Shown here: piece by piece, positions 1 through 4,582 of the stretch
Layout of the letters: the number at the start of each line of letters is the position of its first letter
Position numbering within the stretch: the stretch's first letter is position 1
Assembly: GCA_030151505.1 (NCBI GenBank)
Contig: JASLDQ010000287.1
Span: forward strand, 1-5,299
Length of the DNA stretch: 5,299 nucleotides
Source of the DNA: Chromobacteriaceae bacterium
GTDB lineage: Bacteria; Pseudomonadota; Gammaproteobacteria; Burkholderiales; Aquaspirillaceae
Reading direction: 5' to 3'
Made by a program: the position numbers and the translations under genes
The notes under the pieces: model-generated
What the model was told of the DNA's origin: nothing
Database searches by the model: none
Seen by the model: the letters and a program-made list of their open reading frames with translations, nothing else

Positions 1-60
1 GATGCCCGACGCCGGAACAGGGTCAGGAAGGGATGGCATCCGGTCTGGACGGGATAAGTG

Positions 61-765
61 TCAGTCGGTAATCGACCAGTCGATGGCCGGTACGCCGTGC
101 TCGAGCAGGAAGGCGTTGCTGGCGCTGAAGTGGCGGCTGCCGAAGAAACCGCGATGGGCCGCCAGCGGCGAGGGGTGCGGCGCCAGCAGGATGTGGTGGC
201 GGCGAGCGTCCAGCAAGGCCTGCTTGGCGGCGGCATCCTTGCCCCACAGCAGGAAGCAGCGGGAACCGGACGCGTCGGACAAAGCCTGGATCAGGGCATC
301 GGTGACCCCCTGCCAGCCAAGTTTGCGGTGCGAACCGGCCTGATCCGCCTCGACAGTCATCACGGTATTGAGCAGCAGCACCCCTTGGCGGGCCCAGGAG
401 GACAGATCGCCGTGTCGGGCGACCGGGATGCCCAGATCGGCTTCCAGCTCCTTGTAGACGTTCCTGAGCGACGGGGGGACCCTGATGCCCCGGGGGACGG
501 AGAAGGCCATGCCGCAGGCCTCGCCGGCGCCGTGATAGGGATCCTGGCCCAGGATGACGACGCGGACATCGGCCGGCGCGCAATAGGACAGGGCGTGAAA
601 GATGGTGGGCGGGGGCGGATAGATGGTGTGGCGGGCGGCCTGCTGTTGCAGGGCGGCATCCAGGTCGGCCAGCGCGGCCTGCAGGGCGGGGCTGTGGATA
701 AGTTCGTGCCAGCCCGGATGAATGCGGGCGAGGGCGGGGGCGAGATAGGTCAGCGTCGGGGTCAT
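61..765 (-). CDS. ung: Uracil-DNA glycosylase, family 1 (Ung)
   Basis: Removes uracil from DNA arising by cytosine deamination or dUMP misincorporation, starting base-excision repair in the cytoplasm. The 234-residue product is close to the family length (E. coli Ung 229). The family-1 motifs are all present in order: water-activating loop GQDPYH at residues 73-78 with catalytic Asp75, the PPSL segment at 97-100, LLLN at 130-133 with the uracil-reading Asn133, and the HPSPL leucine-intercalation loop starting at His197 and continuing into AHRGFFG. The N-terminal 45 residues are variable, as usual. The ATG start has only a weak Shine-Dalgarno (CCGGAAC), but it fits the family length and no better start is seen. 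Transcribed alone after the terminator of the upstream methyltransferase-rhodanese unit. Its start codon lies inside a perfect inverted repeat. The function is secure; the exact start is slightly less so. Confidence 0.97.
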   Translation of the reverse strand: MTPTLTYLAPALARIHPGWHELIHSPALQAALADLDAALQQQAARHTIYPPPPTIFHALSYCAPADVRVVILGQDPYHGAGEACGMAFSVPRGIRVPPSLRNVYKELEADLGIPVARHGDLSSWARQGVLLLNTVMTVEADQAGSHRKLGWQGVTDALIQALSDASGSRCFLLWGKDAAAKQALLDARRHHILLAPHPSPLAAHRGFFGSRHFSASNAFLLEHGVPAIDWSITD

Positions 766-791
766 GCCGGTTCCGGAGGCAAAACCGGCAT
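764..791. repeat. Perfect 9-bp inverted repeat over the ung start codon
   Basis: Arms ATGCCGGTT (764-772) and AACCGGCAT (783-791) are exact reverse complements separated by 10 bases. On the minus strand the inner arm ends in the ung ATG, and the outer arm touches the proposed -10 hexamer. It could be a repressor operator or, if transcription starts farther upstream, an RNA hairpin sequestering the start codon. The repeat is directly visible; a role is inference. Confidence 0.6.
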
Positions 792-818
792 TGTCGGCAG
801 CGCGGCGGTGTTCGCCAA
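790..818 (-). promoter_or_regulatory. Candidate sigma-70 promoter of ung
   Basis: Read on the minus strand, TTGGCG (818-813) and GACAAT (795-790) are separated by 17 bp, just after the T-tract of the preceding terminator. Both hexamers match the consensus only partly (3/6 and 4/6). If used, transcription would begin near 783, giving a leader of about 18 nt and leaving the inverted repeat as a DNA operator rather than a complete RNA hairpin. Confidence 0.4.
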
Positions 819-850
819 GAAAAAAGGCGAAGCCTGCGGGGCTTCGCCTT
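818..850 (-). terminator. Intrinsic terminator after the rhodanese gene
   Basis: An 11-bp perfect stem, AAGGCGAAGCC (824-834) with GGCTTCGCCTT (840-850), encloses a five-base loop. On the minus strand it runs directly into TTTTTTC. It lies 22 bases past the rhodanese stop and separates that unit from ung. The opposite direction lacks a T-run, so it should act mainly on minus-strand transcripts. Confidence 0.9.
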
Positions 851-872
851 GTGCGACTTGCGGAGAACGCGA

Positions 873-1196
873 TCAGTAGCGTGGCTGTGCAGGATCGACG
901 GTCGCAGACCAGGCATCGACACCGCCGGCCAGCGACAGCGGGGCTTCAAAACCGGTGTGCTCCAGCCACAGCGCGACCTGATAGCTGCGTACCCCGTGGT
1001 GACAGATCGCCACGATGGGGCGGTCGTCCGGCAGTTCGGCCTGCCGCAGCGGGATCAGGTTCATCGGCAGGTTGACGCTGCCCGGCAGCCGGCAGATGTC
1101 GACTTCCCACGGCTCGCGGACGTCCAGCAGGAAGGGCTGCGGCCGGGAGGCATCGGCGAGCCAGGCCGCCAGGGCGGCCGGTGTGATTTCCTGCAT
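873..1196 (-). CDS. Single-domain rhodanese-like sulfurtransferase
   Basis: A 107-residue protein that is essentially one rhodanese domain. It contains the LDVREPWE segment (residues 24-31, family CH2A-type Asp-Val-Arg), the active-site loop CHHGVRS (65-71) with the persulfide-forming Cys65, and the closing GGVDAW motif (91-96). Such proteins carry a sulfane sulfur on the cysteine and pass it to thiophilic acceptors; the physiological partner is unknown. There is no signal peptide or membrane segment, so it is presumably cytoplasmic. Its ATG overlaps the stop of the upstream methyltransferase by one base (TGATG) with no strong Shine-Dalgarno of its own, so translational coupling is likely. 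It is the last gene of the unit, followed by a strong terminator. The fold and catalytic cysteine are clear; the substrate cannot be assigned. I leave the symbol empty because GlpE and PspE are only distant relatives. Confidence 0.92.
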   Translation of the reverse strand: MQEITPAALAAWLADASRPQPFLLDVREPWEVDICRLPGSVNLPMNLIPLRQAELPDDRPIVAICHHGVRSYQVALWLEHTGFEAPLSLAGGVDAWSATVDPAQPRY

Positions 1197-1846
1197 CAGA
1201 AAACGAAGCGTTCCGGCTCGGTGGCGTCGGCCAGCGGTGCCACCACGGTTTCGAACAGGACTTCGCGGCGGAAACCGTCGCCGGCGCGGGTGACGAGGGT
1301 GGCTTCCATCACCGGAGCGTCGCCCAGCACGGCGAACAGGCGGCCGGTGGGCGAGAGCTGCTGCAGCAGTGCGTCCGGCAGGGCCGGCAGCGAACCGGCG
1401 AGCACGATCACGTCGTAGGGGGCGTGGGTGCTCTGGCCGCGGGCGCCGTTACCGGTTTCGAGCGTGACGTTCTTGATGCCGGCGCGCGCCAGGTTGGCCT
1501 GGGCGATTTCGACCGCCTGCGGCTTGATGTCGACGGAGTAGACATGCTGGCCGAGGCTGGCAAGCAGCGCGGTCAGGTAGCCGTTGCCGGTGCCGATTTC
1601 GAGGATGCGGTCGGTCGGCTTGATGGCCAGATCCTGCACGATGCGGGCTTCCAGCTTGGGTTGCAGCATCTTGCCGCCATTGGGCAGCGGGAGTTCGGTA
1701 TCGACGAAGGCGAGAGAACGGCATTCCGCCGGGACGAACTCCTCGCGCTTGATCTTGAACAGCAGATCCAGAACGCGTTGGTCCAGCACTTCCCACGGGC
1801 GAATCTGTTGTTCGACCATATTGAAACGGGCTTTTTCAAAATCCAT
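1196..1846 (-). CDS. Protein-L-isoaspartate O-methyltransferase family protein (Pcm-like)
   Basis: An S-adenosylmethionine-dependent methyltransferase of 216 residues. The Rossmann-type glycine motif ILEIGTGNGYLTALL (81-95), the acidic residue ending strand 2 (VDI, Asp106) and the strand-4 segment YDVIVLAGS (144-152) mark the cofactor site. The N-terminal half (REEFVPAECRSLAFVDTELPL, residues 34-54, with one overlapping helix before it) resembles the Pcm family. However, the GQTISQP-type motif that bears the catalytic Thr/Ser of true isoaspartyl repair enzymes reads GGKMLQP here (57-63). This may be a paralogue with another substrate, so I do not use the symbol pcm. I chose the ATG at 1846 because GGAG lies six bases upstream and the protein then begins MDFEKARFNMVEQQIRPW, typical of the group; the upstream in-frame ATG at 1876 lacks a ribosome site. 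Operon with the rhodanese gene. Confidence 0.88.
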   Translation of the reverse strand: MDFEKARFNMVEQQIRPWEVLDQRVLDLLFKIKREEFVPAECRSLAFVDTELPLPNGGKMLQPKLEARIVQDLAIKPTDRILEIGTGNGYLTALLASLGQHVYSVDIKPQAVEIAQANLARAGIKNVTLETGNGARGQSTHAPYDVIVLAGSLPALPDALLQQLSPTGRLFAVLGDAPVMEATLVTRAGDGFRREVLFETVVAPLADATEPERFVF

Positions 1847-1883
1847 TGGCGGCTCCGAAGGCAGGGCAAATGTCAAGCCGACG

Positions 1884-1889
1884 ATTATA
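1884..1889 (-). promoter_or_regulatory. Candidate -10 element for the methyltransferase-rhodanese unit
   Basis: On the minus strand a perfect TATAAT ends 37 bases before the chosen ATG, which is a normal leader length. No good -35 hexamer lies 16-18 bases farther upstream (the region reads CCCCGT), so the promoter may need an activator or be weak. The TTGACA at 1876-1871 is downstream of this -10 and too close to the gene to be its -35. Confidence 0.4.
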
Positions 1890-1998
1890 TCCGGGTTGGG
1901 CCTGCCACGGGGCGTGTCGCCGCACTAGGCGGACGCGGCGAGTTGCCCGGCCGATCAAGGAGATAGCCGGGGCCGGCCCGGTTGTGGCGCCCGCCTTG

Positions 1999-2026
1999 TT
2001 GTTTGCCGCGGCGCGGCGCGTATAAT
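1999..2026 (+). promoter_or_regulatory. Sigma-70-type promoter of pyrB-pyrI
   Basis: TTGTTT (1999-2004) and a perfect TATAAT (2021-2026) are separated by 16 bp; a TTGTTG at 1996-2001 with a 19-bp spacer is the alternative -35. The spacer is almost pure G+C. Transcription would begin near 2032-2033, about 185 bases before pyrB, comparable to the long leader of enterobacterial pyrBI. Orientation and position relative to pyrB support the assignment. Confidence 0.7.
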
Positions 2027-2050
2027 CTCGCAGCCCTGCCGGAATCCGCG

Positions 2051-2143
2051 ATGTCCACTGCCCCGCTGCCATACCGTTTGACCCAGATCGCGCGTGCCGC
2101 CGGGCATGCGGCGTTGGCGGTTCCGCCCCGTATTCGTTTCAAT
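2051..2143 (+). promoter_or_regulatory. pyrBI leader: candidate leader-peptide start and U-rich pause region
   Basis: An ATG at 2051, preceded at seven bases by GGA, could start a leader peptide about 20 bases into the transcript. The leader then has a short hairpin, GGCG (2116-2119) with CGCC (2124-2127), followed by the pyrimidine-rich stretch TATTCGTTTCAATC (2130-2143) just before the attenuator. In the established E. coli pyrBI mechanism, low UTP stalls polymerase at such U-rich sites so that a leader ribosome catches up and blocks the terminator. Here the order of elements is the same. However, the 2051 frame has no stop before or near pyrB, so the translated-leader part of the model is uncertain. 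Confidence 0.4.
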
Positions 2144-2144
2144 C

Positions 2145-2176
2145 AAAAAGCCCCTGCAGAGAGAGGGGTTTTTTTT
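2145..2176 (+). terminator. Attenuator-like intrinsic terminator in the pyrB leader
   Basis: CCCCT (2151-2155) pairs with AGGGG (2164-2168) around an eight-base loop. The stem can be extended by a G-U pair and by the A-run at 2145-2149 with the following T's. Eight consecutive T's (2169-2176) follow. Because it sits between the pyrB promoter and the pyrB start, about 40 bases before the gene, it must be passed by every pyrB transcript. That makes it an attenuator in position and form, as in enterobacterial pyrBI. The conditional response to UTP is inference. Confidence 0.75.
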
Positions 2177-2216
2177 CGTCCGGACTGTTTTTCAGATACC
2201 TGGCAAGGAAGATCGC

Positions 2217-3143
2217 ATGAAAAATTCTCTTTATCAGAAACACGTCATATCGATATCCGACCTGACCCGGGCCGATCTCGAACTGGTGATCGAGCTGGCC
2301 GGACAGCTCAAGCGTGCGCCGCGCACCGACCTGCTGAAGGATCGCGTGCTGGCGAGCTGCTTTTTCGAGGCGTCGACCCGGACCCGGCTGTCGTTCGAGA
2401 CGGCCGTGCAGCGCTTGGGCGGACGGGTGATCGGCTTTTCCGACGCGAGCAACACGTCGCTGGGCAAGAAGGGCGAGACGCTGGCCGATTCGGTCCGGAT
2501 CATCACGTCCTATGTCGACGCCTTCATCATGCGTCACCCACAGGAAGGCGCCGCGCGGCTGGCGTCGGAGTTTTCCAACGGCCGGCCGGTGATCAATGCC
2601 GGCGATGGCGCCAACCAGCACCCGACCCAGACCCTGCTCGACCTGTTCTCCATCTACGAAACCCAGGGCACGCTCGACGGCCTCAAGCTGGCTTTCGTCG
2701 GCGACCTGAAGTACGGCCGCACCGTTCATTCGCTGGCGCAGGCACTGTCGCTGTTCGGCTGCCGCTTCTACTTCATCTCGCCCGAGGCACTGGCGATGCC
2801 GGAATACATCTGCGAGGAACTCGACGAGAAGGGCATCGTCTACAGCGTGCACAAGCAGCTCGACGAGGTGATGCCGGAACTCGACGTGCTGTACATGACC
2901 CGAGTGCAGAAAGAGCGCTTCGACGAAACCGAGTTCAAGCACCTGAAATCGCAATTCGTGCTGACGGCCGACTCGCTGCGCAACGCCAAGCCGAACCTGC
3001 GCATCCTGCATCCGCTGCCGCGGATCGACGAAATTCATCTGGATGTCGACAAGACGCCGTACGCCTACTACTTCCAGCAGGCAGAAAACGGCGTCTATGC
3101 CCGCCAGGCGCTGCTGGCGCTGGTGCTGAACGAAACCATCTGA
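2217..3143 (+). CDS. pyrB: Aspartate carbamoyltransferase catalytic chain (PyrB)
   Basis: Catalyses carbamoyl phosphate + L-aspartate to N-carbamoyl-L-aspartate, the first committed step of pyrimidine synthesis, in the cytoplasm. The 308-residue product is almost colinear with E. coli PyrB (about 310). Carbamoyl-phosphate site STRTR is at 53-57, the 80s loop NTSLGKKGE at 79-87 (Ser81, Lys84, Lys85), MRHPQEG at 105-111 (Arg106), NQHPTQ at 133-138 (His135), the aspartate-domain RVQKER at 229-234 and HPLPR at 265-269. All expected active-site residues are present. The ATG at 2217 has AAGGAAG five bases upstream and begins [13 protein letters not shown], matching the family N-terminus; the same frame is open farther upstream but has no supported start. 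pyrI follows after 11 bases, forming an operon for the c6r6 holoenzyme. The leader attenuator probably adjusts expression to pyrimidine supply. Confidence 0.98.
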   Translation: MKNSLYQKHVISISDLTRADLELVIELAGQLKRAPRTDLLKDRVLASCFFEASTRTRLSFETAVQRLGGRVIGFSDASNTSLGKKGETLADSVRIITSYVDAFIMRHPQEGAARLASEFSNGRPVINAGDGANQHPTQTLLDLFSIYETQGTLDGLKLAFVGDLKYGRTVHSLAQALSLFGCRFYFISPEALAMPEYICEELDEKGIVYSVHKQLDEVMPELDVLYMTRVQKERFDETEFKHLKSQFVLTADSLRNAKPNLRILHPLPRIDEIHLDVDKTPYAYYFQQAENGVYARQALLALVLNETI

Positions 3144-3154
3144 GGAAACGGACA

Positions 3155-3625
3155 ATGGAAAAAATCGACTACACGCTCAAGGTCGAAGCGCTCAAGGATG
3201 GCACGGCAATCGACCACATTCCGGCCGGGGTCGGGGCCAAGATCCTGCGCATGTTCGGCCTGATGGAGTCGGGCGAGCGACTGTATATCGGACTGAATCT
3301 GCCCAGCCAGCGCCTGGGCAAGAAGGACCTGATCAAGGTCGAGAACGTGATCCTTACCTCGGATCAGGCCAACCAGCTGGCCTTGTTCGCGCCCAGCGCG
3401 ACCGTCAACGTGATCCGCAATTTCGAGGTGGTGGACAAGCACAACCTGCAGCTGCCCGATCATATTGACGGCGTGTTTGCCTGCCCCAACTCCAACTGCA
3501 TTTCCCACAACGAGCCGGTGCCGAGCTACTTTTACGTGCGCGGCGTCAAAAACGGCAAGCCACGGATGAAATGCCGTTACTGCGAAAAATCGTTCAGCCA
3601 GGAAATCGTGACCGAGCTCGGGTAA
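3155..3625 (+). CDS. pyrI: Aspartate carbamoyltransferase regulatory chain (PyrI)
   Basis: Regulatory subunit of class B aspartate transcarbamoylase, which binds CTP/UTP (inhibition) or ATP (activation) and docks on the catalytic trimers through a zinc domain. The product has 156 residues (E. coli 153). The allosteric domain shows GTAIDHIPA (16-24), GLNLPS (46-51), GKKDLIKVEN (55-64) and ATVN (82-85). The effector-site residues corresponding to E. coli Asp19, His20, Lys60, Asn84 and Lys94 are kept as Asp20, His21, Lys61, Asn85 and Lys95; the residue aligned with Tyr89 is Phe90. The zinc ligands are Cys110 and Cys115 (CPNSNC) and Cys140 and Cys143 (CRYC). Ribosome site GAGGAAA overlaps the pyrB stop, eight bases from the ATG, suggesting coupled expression. 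A strong terminator follows 26 bases after the stop. Confidence 0.97.
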   Translation: MEKIDYTLKVEALKDGTAIDHIPAGVGAKILRMFGLMESGERLYIGLNLPSQRLGKKDLIKVENVILTSDQANQLALFAPSATVNVIRNFEVVDKHNLQLPDHIDGVFACPNSNCISHNEPVPSYFYVRGVKNGKPRMKCRYCEKSFSQEIVTELG

Positions 3626-3651
3626 GCCGGCCGAGCTGCCGGGAACAATGC

Positions 3652-3681
3652 AAAAAGCCGCGTCTGATGACGCGGCTTTTT
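3652..3681. terminator. Bidirectional terminator between pyrI and the phosphatase gene
   Basis: A 13-bp perfect stem, AAAAAGCCGCGTC (3652-3664) with GACGCGGCTTTTT (3669-3681), has a TGAT loop. The A-run on one side and T-run on the other give a U-tract in both directions, which suits the two convergent units that meet here. It ends pyrB-pyrI transcripts on the plus strand and phosphatase transcripts on the minus strand. Confidence 0.92.
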
Positions 3682-3696
3682 GTTTCACGTGGAACC
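3681..3696. other. Candidate parS site (ParB-binding centromere)
   Basis: TGTTTCACGTGGAACC matches the widely conserved chromosomal parS consensus TGTTTCACGTGAAACA at 14 of 16 positions. The inner 14 bases fit the degenerate core GTTNCACGTGNAAC at every fixed position. It is an imperfect palindrome centred on CACGTG. It is intergenic, between the terminator stem and the stop of the convergent phosphatase gene. ParB nucleates on such sites and spreads for chromosome segregation; in most bacteria they cluster near the replication origin. The sequence match is direct; in vivo binding is inferred. No second copy was noticed in the window. Confidence 0.7.
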
Positions 3697-3701
3697 GGTA
3701 T

Positions 3702-4496
3702 TTACTGGTTGGCTCTGACCCACCGGGTCCAGGGATCGAAGAATTGCGGCGACAGGGTGGCGATGGCGGAACGATGCCATAAGGTGTCGCTCCAGTAGTC
3801 GTCACTGGCGAGCGTGCAGGCCGAACCGCCGGCTTCTTCCAGGATCAGGGCGCCGGCAGCGTAGTCCCACAGGCGCTGGCCGCCATGCAGATAGAGGTCG
3901 TAGCGTCCGGCAGCCAGGTTGCACCAGTCGAGCGTGCTGGCGCCGAGGTTGCGCAGGCTGCCGAACGGGGCGGTGGACGACAGGCGAGTGGATAGCTTGC
4001 CGCTGCGCAGGTACTTGATCTCGACTGCGGCGATGGTGTCGTTGATGTGCTCGGGCGAGGCCTTCAGGGGCAGGCGGATGCCGTTCATGTAGGCGCCATG
4101 GCCGCGCGCCGCGTAGAACATTTCGTCGGCCACCGGGTTGTAGATGACACCGATGTCGCTTTTGCCGTCCTTCATGAAGGCGACGGAGATGGCGAAGTAG
4201 GGCAGCCCGTGGATGAAGTTGGTCGTGCCGTCGATGGGGTCAACCACCCAGATACCGGAGGCAGAGGCATCATCCCAGAGTCGGGCTTGCTGTTCCGGGA
4301 GCATTTCTTCGCCCAGCACTGGGCAGGGCAGAATCTTGGGCAGTTCGCGCGCCAGGGCATCCTGAGTGGCAAGGTCAGCTTCGGTGAACGGTGTTCCGTC
4401 ATGTTTGCGCTCTGCATGGACCCGAAGGAAGCGCGGCATCACTTCGGTCTGTGCGATTTCGCGCAGCAAACGGATCACTTGGTCGACAACCTGCAT
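3702..4496 (-). CDS. Inositol-monophosphatase-family phosphatase
   Basis: A magnesium-dependent phosphomonoesterase of 264 residues, the usual size of the IMPase/FBPase superfamily. Metal- and phosphate-binding motifs are complete: DGTPFTEAD (33-41), GEE (62-64), WVVDPIDGTTNFIHGLP (83-99, with Asp86, Asp89, Gly90, Thr91) and WDYAAGALILEEAGG (210-224, Asp211). Substrate is not certain. The DGTTNFIHGLP stretch is typical of inositol-1-phosphatases (SuhB type), while DGTPFTEAD also occurs in histidinol-phosphatase (HisN) and 3'-phosphoadenosine phosphatase (CysQ) relatives. The ATG has AGGGAG five bases upstream. The gene is convergent with pyrI and divergent from rsmE, with its own promoter, so the neighbours give no hint of pathway. 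No signal peptide is seen; the product is presumably cytoplasmic. Confidence 0.92.
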   Translation of the reverse strand: MQVVDQVIRLLREIAQTEVMPRFLRVHAERKHDGTPFTEADLATQDALARELPKILPCPVLGEEMLPEQQARLWDDASASGIWVVDPIDGTTNFIHGLPYFAISVAFMKDGKSDIGVIYNPVADEMFYAARGHGAYMNGIRLPLKASPEHINDTIAAVEIKYLRSGKLSTRLSSTAPFGSLRNLGASTLDWCNLAAGRYDLYLHGGQRLWDYAAGALILEEAGGSACTLASDDYWSDTLWHRSAIATLSPQFFDPWTRWVRANQ

Positions 4497-4549
4497 TCTG
4501 ACTCCCTGAAAACCCCATCAAGTCGCCCTAGAGCCGATGGTAAGCTGGC

Positions 4550-4578
4550 AAAATACCGGCTTCATCCTGCGGTTTCAA
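4550..4578 (-). promoter_or_regulatory. Sigma-70 promoter of the phosphatase gene
   Basis: On the minus strand, TTGAAA (4578-4573) and TATTTT (4555-4550) are separated by exactly 17 bp. Transcription would begin near 4543 and give a leader of about 47 nt. The -35 lies only five bases before the start codon of the divergent rsmE, so polymerase bound here would cover the rsmE start region. Confidence 0.65.
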
Positions 4579-4582
4579 TACG

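Larger units (their letters stand above)
1847..2216. other. Divergent intergenic region with pyrBI leader
   Basis: This 370-base stretch separates two divergent units and holds no convincing protein gene. From left to right it contains the ribosome site and -10 of the minus-strand methyltransferase, a very GC-rich core (about 1900-1998) with imperfect CCGG-rich palindromes of no evident role, the plus-strand pyrB promoter, and a roughly 185-nt pyrB leader carrying a small hairpin, a U-rich stretch and an attenuator-like terminator. A strong-looking AAGGAG at 1955-1960 is not followed by a start codon at a useful distance. Confidence 0.8.

Noticed and set aside
1..39. Possible start of another minus-strand gene downstream of ung (ATG at 39, open to the window edge)
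   Set aside because: Only 13 codons are visible, with no ribosome site; it cannot be supported either way from this window.
23..949. Long open frames on both strands overlapping ung (minus 949-23, plus 58-879)
   Set aside because: They are out-of-frame or antisense shadows of ung and its flank, with arginine/proline/glycine-rich translations, and would cross the terminator at 824-850.
1847..1876. Upstream in-frame ATG at 1876 for the Pcm-like gene
   Set aside because: No ribosome site before it, only about 7 bases after the -10, and the added ten residues do not look like the family start; ATG 1846 has GGAG six bases upstream.
1871..1876. Perfect TTGACA on the minus strand as a -35 for the Pcm-like gene
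   Set aside because: The position 17 bases downstream reads GCCGCC next to the start codon, so no -10 or leader could fit.
1955..1985. AAGGAG ribosome-site-like sequence followed by TTG/GTG on the plus strand
   Set aside because: The spacing to the TTG/GTG (over 20 bases) is too long, and both starts lie upstream of the pyrB promoter's start point.
2094..2216. Extended PyrB N-terminus from the in-frame GTG 2094 or ATG 2106
   Set aside because: The extra 37-41 residues would be encoded by the attenuator itself, have no Shine-Dalgarno, and go beyond the family N-terminus; ATG 2217 has AAGGAAG at the right distance.
2139..3155. Long antisense open frame opposite pyrB (and a similar one opposite pyrI)
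   Set aside because: Typical antisense frame of a GC-rich gene with biased third positions; no recognisable motif, and pyrB is certain.
1982..3625. A 547-codon open frame from a TTG, running through pyrB out of frame and continuing in frame into pyrI
   Set aside because: The part across pyrB is a shadow frame of high-GC coding sequence with arginine/alanine-rich, low-information translation. Only its last 156 codons, from the ATG at 3155 with a good ribosome site, match PyrI. An annotator could wrongly extend pyrI upstream here.
3657..3668. Resemblance of the terminator stem GCCGCGTCTGA to Neisseria DNA uptake sequences
   Set aside because: It does not match the ten-base core GCCGTCTGAA or the variant dialects I know, and the stem is explained by the terminator.
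4321..4328. GGGCAGGG, matching the FtsK-orienting KOPS motif GGGNAGGG
   Set aside because: A single seven-fixed-base match inside a coding region of a GC-rich genome is expected by chance; only genome-wide strand bias would make it meaningful.
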